From assembly GCF_009755665.1 (NCBI RefSeq), contig NZ_CP046622.1, positions 1,984,001 to 2,048,000 of the forward strand: 64,000 nt of DNA. Reading direction: 5' to 3'. A program made the position numbers and the translations under genes. The DNA is from Variovorax paradoxus (GTDB taxonomy: Bacteria > Pseudomonadota > Gammaproteobacteria > Burkholderiales > Burkholderiaceae_C). Shown here one piece after another: positions 57,982-64,000 of the stretch. Each line of letters starts with the position of its first letter. The stretch's first letter is position 1. The notes under the pieces are model-generated. The model ran no database searches. It was not told the DNA's origin and saw only the letters and a list, made by a program, of their open reading frames with translations.

Positions 57982-58182
57982 ATGAACCACCTGCTAGGCA
58001 AAGATGCGGCTGTAGCGATGTTGCGGGAACTCCTGCATGAAGCGGAGTTCGGTTCGCTGAGCTGCATGGCGCTGCGCATCTTTCGCTCGGATGGCGTCGC
58101 GGAAGATTTCGTGGTGGGGGGAACGGCGCAACAACAGGCCGGAGTTTGGGCTGAGCTGCAGCCTGAGTTGGGCCAGCAATGA
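57982..58182 (+). CDS. Small hypothetical protein
   Basis: 66 residues, start ATG at 57982 with a weak GAGGT upstream. The sequence is acidic with LLGKDAAVAMLRELLHEAEF, no membrane segment and no motif I recognise. The codon pattern is fairly normal for the window, and the upstream inverted repeat suggests a promoter. It could be a real small gene or a chance frame. Confidence 0.4.
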   Translation: MNHLLGKDAAVAMLRELLHEAEFGSLSCMALRIFRSDGVAEDFVVGGTAQQQAGVWAELQPELGQQ

Positions 58183-58307
58183 GGGAAGCTGCTCCCGCAA
58201 GATGGCTTGCTTCACGCCGCCCGCAATTGCCAGATAGATAAATAGATCAACGGGTTGGGCCGCACGCTCCAACCCGTTTTTCATTTTTGCCCCGGGCCGG
58301 TGGTGCG

Positions 58308-58787
58308 TCAGCCGCGCCGGGCCGCCTCGATCGCGGCGATGTCGATGTTTCTCATCTCCATCATGGCGTCGAACGCACGCTTGGCCGCCGCTGGGTCGGG
58401 ATCGGTGATCGCGGCTGTCAGGGCGCGAGGGGTAATCTGCCACGACAGCCCCCACTTGTCCTTGCACCAGCCGCACGCGCTTTCCTGGCCGCCGTTTCCG
58501 ACAATTGCGTTCCACAAGCGGTCCGTCTCGGCCTGGTCGTCGGTTGCAATCTGGAACGAGAAGGCTTCGTTGTGCTTGAAAGCGGGGCCGCCGTTCAGCC
58601 CGAGGCAGGGTATGCCGGCCACGCTGAACTCCACGGTCAGCACGCCGCCTTGCTTGCCCGCGGGATAGTCGCCTGGCGCGCGATGGATGGCGCGCACCTC
58701 ACTGTCCGGAAAGGTCTTGGCGTAGAACTCGGCGGCGTCCAGCGCGGTGCCGTCGTACCAGAGGCAAATCGTGTTTTTGCTGACCAT
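58308..58787 (-). CDS. VOC family (PhnB-like) protein
   Basis: 159 residues from the ATG at 58787, preceded by AGGAGA. It has the vicinal oxygen chelate fold with YDGTALDAAEFYAKTFPDS and the conserved CGWCKDKWGLSWQITPRAL near the C-terminus, as in 3-demethylubiquinone 3-methyltransferase-like/PhnB proteins. Despite that label the family's reaction is not established. It is divergent from the diguanylate cyclase. Confidence 0.87.
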   Translation of the reverse strand: MVSKNTICLWYDGTALDAAEFYAKTFPDSEVRAIHRAPGDYPAGKQGGVLTVEFSVAGIPCLGLNGGPAFKHNEAFSFQIATDDQAETDRLWNAIVGNGGQESACGWCKDKWGLSWQITPRALTAAITDPDPAAAKRAFDAMMEMRNIDIAAIEAARRG

Positions 58788-59006
58788 CTTGGTTCTCCTG
58801 GGTTGCGGGAAAGATCGATGCGACGACGGTCTTCGTCGCATCGGCGGTAGGCCCCGGACCATACGCAAGTACAGATCCGATTGCCAGCGGCGCAACTGCT
58901 GGCCGCTTTGAGGGGGCGCTGGATGGCTGCTGGCGTAGCCAGGAAAAGGCCGTTGCTATCATCGAAAAATGCGGCCCATAACAACCGTCCTCGCGAAGGA
59001 AACCAT

Positions 59007-62000
59007 GTGCGGCTCAAGCTGAGAACCAAGACGGCGCTGCTGGTCACCTCGCTGGTGCTCGCCCTTGTCGGCGCAACGGAGTGGTGGCAGTACCGCAACC
59101 TGTCCAGCGAATATCTCAACCTGATGCGCGACCAGCAACAGGCCCTGACCGACAGCGCCGCCGCCGATCTCGAATACAAGCTGGGCGTTCACCTCGCCGC
59201 CCTGGAGCGCGCGGCCCGGGAGCTCGGCGCGCGCGGCTTCGAGGACGCGGAAGCGCGGCAGCGCTTCCTCAAGGACCGGGACTTGCTGGCGCTGTTCGAC
59301 AACGCCGCGCTGGCCAGCCCGGTCGGCGCCATCGTCGCCATCAACCCGCCGGCGGACCAGCCTCCGAACATTGCCGATCGCGATTACTTCCGGCAAGTGC
59401 GCGACCTGAGGCAGCCCACTATCTCGGCACCCCTGCTCACCAAGGGCAGCAACCAGCCAGCCGTGGTCATGGCCGTCCCGGTCGAAGCACCGGACGGCCG
59501 GCTCATGGGCGTGCTGGGCGCGGCGTTGAACCTGCAGCGTGCCAACGTGCTCGGCGACATGAGCCGAGCCACCATCGGCCGCGGCGGCTACTACGTGATC
59601 GTCACGCGCGATGCGTCGCCGCGGGTCGTCATGCACCACGATTCGACCCTGCTGCTCAAGCCTGCGAGCGCCATGGCCGTTGCATCCGCCGACGGCACCC
59701 GGAACGACCTGGCAACGCGCGCCATCGTGCGCAGCGCCGACTGGGACCTGCGCCTCGTCGTGCCGGCGGACATTGCCTACGCACCGCTGCAGCAGGCGAA
59801 ACGAAGCCTGCTGCTGCAGTTGCTGTGGCTGGGCCTGGGCTGCGCATTTCTCGTGTGGATGGCTACGTCCTGGGCAATGCGGCCACTCGATGCGCTGACC
59901 AATGCGATCCGTACCTTGCGGCAATCGCCGGACAGCCAGGTCAAGCTCGATGTCGTCGCCACCGACGAGCGCGGTGAGCTGGCCCGCGAGTTCGACGCCC
60001 TCATGGCCGAATTGCGCGAGCAGCGGCTCGAGGTGGCGGCGGTCACCGATGCGTCGCCCGTGGGATTGTTCCGCTCCGATACCGAAGGGCGCGCGACCTA
60101 CGTGAACGACGAGTACCTTGCGATCCACGGCCTGGAGCGGAAGGACGCCGCGCGGGGTTGGCTCTCGCTGGTGCGCGAAGACATCCGGGAGAAGGTTCTC
60201 AAGGAATGGATCCGCTTCGTAAACGCACCCGAACCGTTCAGCGCGACGCGCCGCCTCCACCGCAAGGACGGAACCCGGGTGCTCGTGACATTGAAGAGCC
60301 GCCCAGTGATTGTCGAAGGCCGCGTTCTCGGCCATGTCGGAACGGTGACGGACATCACCGAGCGCACGCGTGCCGAGCAGGCGCTTCGCACGCTCACCGC
60401 CGTCTTCGACATGACGACCGACTACATCGTGCAGATGGATGCGGCGGGGCGGCTCGTCTATATGAACCCGGCCGCGCGCCGCCGCACCGGCCTTCGTCTG
60501 GATGCGCCCATCGAACAGCTGAGCGTCAACGACTTCAATCCACCCAAGACGATCGAAAGGTTCAGGTCGGAAGTGGTGCCTGTTGCCGTCGGCGAAGGCA
60601 TCTGGGTGGGCGAGTCGATGGTGTGGGACGCGCAGCGCCAGGAGTTTCCTGTCAGCCACATGGTGATTGCGCACCGCGACAAGCACGGCAAGGTGGAGTA
60701 CTTCTCGGGGCTGATGCGCGACATCTCGGCGGCCAAGGCAGCGGAGCAAGCGCTGCGCGAGAGCGAACACCGCCTGCGCATGGTGACGGACCACCTGCCT
60801 GCGCTGATCTCCTATCTCGATTGGGATCTGCGCTTCCGGTTCGTCAACAAGGCCTACCAGGACTGGTTCGGTGTCGAGCCTGAACAGCTGATCGGCCGGA
60901 GCATGCGCGAGTTCTACGGCGACGAAGCCTGGGCCCAGATGGAGCCACATCTGCGCGCTGCGCTGGCGGGGCGCCAGGTGACCTACGAGCGGAGGGTGGA
61001 GGGCCCCGGCGGGCGCCGCGACATTCAGGCCACGCTGGTTCCGGAGCGCAACGAACAGGGCCGGGTGATGGGCCTCTACACCCTGGACAGCGACATCACT
61101 GCGCATCACGAGGCGGAAGAAGCCCTCCAGGAAAGCGAGGCCCGCCTGCGCACCGTGGCCGACGCGCTGCCGATGCGCGTCGCCTACATCGACGCGGACG
61201 AGCGCTACCGGTTCAACAACCTGGCCTACGAGCGCGAATTCGGGCTCTCGCGGGACCAGATCCAGGGGCACACCGTGCAAGAGCTCCTGGGCGGACCGGC
61301 GTACGAATCGGTGAAGCCGCACATACGTGCCGCGCTGGCGGGGGAGGTCGTCACCTTCCAGAGCGAAGACACGCAGAGCGACAGCTACAACTGCTACGAG
61401 GCCCAGTACATTCCGCAGCCGGCGGCCAACGCCGACACCATCGTCGGCTTTCATGCCGTCATCACCGACATCACGCGCCAGAAGCTCGAGGAGAAGCGCC
61501 TGGTCAACCTGGCGCAGATCGATCCGCTCACCGGCCTTGCCAATCGCGCGGGCTTCGAAGCGCGCCTGGGCGAGGCCATGGACCGCAGCCGCAGCGCCGG
61601 TGCGCTGATGGCGCTCATGTACCTGGACATCGACGGTTTCAAGCAGATCAATGACCAGTTCGGCCATCAGGCGGGCGACGAGTTGCTGAAGGGTTTCTCC
61701 GGCAGGCTGTCGCAGGGCCTGCGTTCCAGCGACGTTCGCGCGCGCCTGGGCGGCGACGAGTTCACGGTGATCATGGAAGGCCTGCCGAATGCGGACATTG
61801 CGCTTTCCACTGCCGCGAAGCTTGTCGTGGCCATGCAGGCGCCGTTCGCCCTGGAGCAGCAGCTGACGATCAGCATCACCGCCAGCATCGGCCTGGCGTT
61901 CTACCAGGGCGGCAGCGCAACTGCCGCCACGCTGGTCAGGCGCGCGGACGAGATGCTTTACCAGGCCAAGAGGTCGGGCCGCAATAACGTGCAGGCGGCG

Positions 62001-62027
62001 CCCTTGCCGGTCGAAAACAGCGCATAG
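59007..62027 (+). CDS. Membrane diguanylate cyclase with Cache, HAMP and multiple PAS domains
   Basis: 1006 residues from a GTG at 59007, which has GAAGGA upstream; longer forms start in the divergent promoter. Order: membrane segment about 7-27, periplasmic dCache sensor about 30-270, second membrane segment about 280-300, HAMP, then about four PAS/PAC units (350-835), each ending in a DIT/DIS-type linker. The GGDEF domain is C-terminal with an intact RLGGDEF, and an RSSD product-inhibition site five residues before it. It makes cyclic di-GMP in response to an external ligand and probably cytoplasmic signals. Confidence 0.93.
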   Translation: MRLKLRTKTALLVTSLVLALVGATEWWQYRNLSSEYLNLMRDQQQALTDSAAADLEYKLGVHLAALERAARELGARGFEDAEARQRFLKDRDLLALFDNAALASPVGAIVAINPPADQPPNIADRDYFRQVRDLRQPTISAPLLTKGSNQPAVVMAVPVEAPDGRLMGVLGAALNLQRANVLGDMSRATIGRGGYYVIVTRDASPRVVMHHDSTLLLKPASAMAVASADGTRNDLATRAIVRSADWDLRLVVPADIAYAPLQQAKRSLLLQLLWLGLGCAFLVWMATSWAMRPLDALTNAIRTLRQSPDSQVKLDVVATDERGELAREFDALMAELREQRLEVAAVTDASPVGLFRSDTEGRATYVNDEYLAIHGLERKDAARGWLSLVREDIREKVLKEWIRFVNAPEPFSATRRLHRKDGTRVLVTLKSRPVIVEGRVLGHVGTVTDITERTRAEQALRTLTAVFDMTTDYIVQMDAAGRLVYMNPAARRRTGLRLDAPIEQLSVNDFNPPKTIERFRSEVVPVAVGEGIWVGESMVWDAQRQEFPVSHMVIAHRDKHGKVEYFSGLMRDISAAKAAEQALRESEHRLRMVTDHLPALISYLDWDLRFRFVNKAYQDWFGVEPEQLIGRSMREFYGDEAWAQMEPHLRAALAGRQVTYERRVEGPGGRRDIQATLVPERNEQGRVMGLYTLDSDITAHHEAEEALQESEARLRTVADALPMRVAYIDADERYRFNNLAYEREFGLSRDQIQGHTVQELLGGPAYESVKPHIRAALAGEVVTFQSEDTQSDSYNCYEAQYIPQPAANADTIVGFHAVITDITRQKLEEKRLVNLAQIDPLTGLANRAGFEARLGEAMDRSRSAGALMALMYLDIDGFKQINDQFGHQAGDELLKGFSGRLSQGLRSSDVRARLGGDEFTVIMEGLPNADIALSTAAKLVVAMQAPFALEQQLTISITASIGLAFYQGGSATAATLVRRADEMLYQAKRSGRNNVQAAPLPVENSA

Positions 62028-62062
62028 CTCCATGTCGGGCGCCGACGGGTCTTGACTTGCCC

Positions 62063-63307
62063 TTAGCCCGCCGGCTGCAGCCGGGGCTGCCTGCCAGCGT
62101 GGTCCGTTCGGGGGAACGTGAGTGCGATCAGCACCGCGCCGAGTCCCACGGCCATCGAGCCGATGTACATCCAGGCGTAGCTGCCGTAGCGGTCGAACAG
62201 CCAGCCGCCCAGCACCGGGCCAAGCGCCATGCCCAGGCTGGACAGCATCGACGCCGCGCCCAGCACGGTGCCCAGGATGCGGGCGCCGAAGTAGTCGCGC
62301 GCCAGCACCGCATAGAGCGGCATCACGCCGCCATAGGCGAGGCCAAAAACAATGGCCACGGCATAGAAGCCGCCGAGCTGGTTGACCAGCAGGTAGCTGG
62401 CGGCGGCAAATGCCTGGATCAGCAGCCCGGCGACGAGCACCCGCTTGGCGCCCAACCGGTCCGCCAGCACACCGAAGAGCAGGCGCCCGCCCAGGCCGGC
62501 CGCGCCTTCCATGCTGTAGATGGTGACGGCAGCGAAGGTCGGAAGCCCGCAGCCTATCGCATAGCTGACCGTGTGGAAGATCGGTCCCGAATGCGCCGCA
62601 CAGCAGGCAAAGAACGTGATCCCGAGCACGAGGAATGCGCGAGAGCGAAGCGCCTGCCCAACCTTCATCTCCGGTGCTGGTGCTGCGCCTCCCGCAGGGG
62701 CAGCGGAAGCGGCTGCAGGGGCCGCACGAATGAGCCAGATCGCAGGCAGCAGCACGACCCACGCGCCAATGCCGATGATCAGCTGGGCCATGCGCCAGTC
62801 GTAGTGCGTCACCAGCCAGGCGGCCAGCGGAGAGATGGTCATCGGCGCAACACCCATGCCGGCCGAGACGAGCGACACCGCCAGGCTGCGATGCCTGTCG
62901 AACCACGATGCGGTGGTTGCAATCACCGGCGCGAAGAAGCTGCCGGCGGCAATGCCCATCAGCACCCCGTAGAAAAGCTGAAACTGGAGCAAGGTCGACG
63001 CGCGGCTCGCCAGCACCGTCGAGAGTCCGAGCAGCACCGTGCCCGCCAGTACCACCACGCGTGGGCCGTAGCGGTCGCTCAGCGCGCCCCAGCCGAAGCC
63101 GGCCACGCCCATGCTCAGGAAGGCCAGCGTCATGGCGCTTGAAATGCCTGCCCGCGACCAGCCCGTGGCCGCGCTCATCGGCTCCAGGAAGACCGCCAGC
63201 GAGAACAGCACGCCAATGGCCACGCAAGTCATCAGCGCGCCGGCGGCAACAATGGACCAATTCGAATCGAGCGCGTCGGCCGGGCGCGCGGAGGCACGGA
63301 TGTTCAT
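62063..63307 (-). CDS. MFS transporter (oxalate/formate-antiporter-like)
   Basis: 414 residues from the ATG at 63307, with CGGAG upstream; a longer in-frame extension runs into the preceding gene. Twelve membrane segments are predicted. Conserved features are GWGALSDRYGPRVVVLAGTV and RLLFGVLADRLGAKRVLV. It resembles the OFA/monocarboxylate group (YfkF or OxlT-like). The substrate is unknown. A palindrome lies in its promoter and a sigma-54 activator gene precedes it. Confidence 0.87.
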   Translation of the reverse strand: MNIRASARPADALDSNWSIVAAGALMTCVAIGVLFSLAVFLEPMSAATGWSRAGISSAMTLAFLSMGVAGFGWGALSDRYGPRVVVLAGTVLLGLSTVLASRASTLLQFQLFYGVLMGIAAGSFFAPVIATTASWFDRHRSLAVSLVSAGMGVAPMTISPLAAWLVTHYDWRMAQLIIGIGAWVVLLPAIWLIRAAPAAASAAPAGGAAPAPEMKVGQALRSRAFLVLGITFFACCAAHSGPIFHTVSYAIGCGLPTFAAVTIYSMEGAAGLGGRLLFGVLADRLGAKRVLVAGLLIQAFAAASYLLVNQLGGFYAVAIVFGLAYGGVMPLYAVLARDYFGARILGTVLGAASMLSSLGMALGPVLGGWLFDRYGSYAWMYIGSMAVGLGAVLIALTFPRTDHAGRQPRLQPAG

Positions 63308-63335
63308 CGTCTTGCTCCGGAAGAAATATTGATAA

Positions 63336-63355
63336 AGTGAACCAATTGGTTGACT
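63336..63355. promoter_or_regulatory. 20-bp palindrome in the MFS promoter
   Basis: AGTGAACCAA (63336-63345) and TTGGTTGACT (63346-63355) are inverted copies with one mismatched pair; the central AACCAATTGGTT is exact. It lies 28 bases before the MFS ATG. This is probably an operator for a dimeric regulator not encoded in the window. Confidence 0.5.
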
Positions 63356-63422
63356 ATAACGACATTTCTTTCTTTGCGCACGCTCCTGGCGCCGGCGCAA
63401 TGCAGCGGTGACCTGCCCGTTA

Positions 63423-64000
<578 letters not shown>

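Noticed and set aside
58959..63260. 1433-codon minus-strand frame across the GGDEF gene and the MFS gene
   Set aside because: Different frame from the real MFS gene and antisense to the cyclase; no domain similarity.

Overview
The window looks like a chromosomal segment of a high-GC betaproteobacterium, most likely Burkholderiales, family Comamonadaceae, close to Variovorax. This is an inference from protein content: two Bug/TctC-type binding proteins, a Burkholderiales-style thrS-infC-rpmI-rplT-pheST-ihfA operon, a SWIB protein with a PAKKA-repeat tail, and an 84 percent-identical 68-bp inverted-repeat element of a kind I recall from this family. Coding density is high. I see no insertion sequence, prophage, CRISPR array or complete mobile element. 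One tRNA (Pro, GGG) is present. The last gene runs off the right edge.

Layout. 0.1-3.2 kb: PhoH/PIN ATPase, Bcp peroxiredoxin and an Mth938-like protein, all on the minus strand. 3.3-7.3 kb: alanine transaminase, homoserine dehydrogenase and threonine synthase (alaA-hom-thrC). 7.4-11.1 kb: molybdenum-cofactor genes mobB-moeA-moaD and moaE, interrupted by an opposing dapA-like gene. 11.2-15.3 kb: a Bug binding protein, clpB and a small membrane protein. 15.3-24.4 kb: a branched-chain-amino-acid-type ABC importer fused operonically to an acyl-CoA synthetase, with a divergent TetR regulator, a thiolase and arfB; probably uptake and CoA activation of an organic acid. 24.4-35.4 kb: mixed genes, including a LysR regulator, a SulP anion transporter, a ketosynthase/acyl-carrier-protein pair with a PAP2-type phosphatase, an AraC/MFS divergent pair, TauE, ArsC, a GST, and ribH under an FMN riboswitch.

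35.7-44.1 kb: a YcaQ-like DNA glycosylase, a large palindromic repeat, then a catabolic-looking operon (Bug protein, Gfo/Idh/MocA oxidoreductase, DUF993 aldolase-like protein, sugar-phosphate-isomerase-like protein). It is preceded by a TetR regulator and a divergent thiamine-diphosphate enzyme that appear to share an operator motif. 44.1-47.8 kb: SWIB protein, an EamA exporter, a gamma-glutamylcyclotransferase-like protein and isocitrate lyase with two long palindromes in its AT-rich promoter.

47.8-56.2 kb: the translation operon. It opens with a 21-codon leader peptide carrying four consecutive Phe codons plus three Thr codons, followed by a mutually exclusive antiterminator/terminator pair just ahead of thrS. 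infC uses a rare ATC start. A further terminator-like hairpin lies before pheS. The operon ends with ihfA and a MerR-family gene, then tRNA-Pro. 56.2-64 kb: a decayed autotransporter C-terminus, an MHYT membrane protein, a small hypothetical gene, a VOC-family protein, a large PAS/GGDEF diguanylate cyclase, an MFS transporter and the C-terminal part of a sigma-54 activator.

The most interesting signals are regulatory: the Phe/Thr attenuator ahead of thrS, matched operators for two TetR regulators, palindromes before aceA, and the uncharacterised DUF993 operon.
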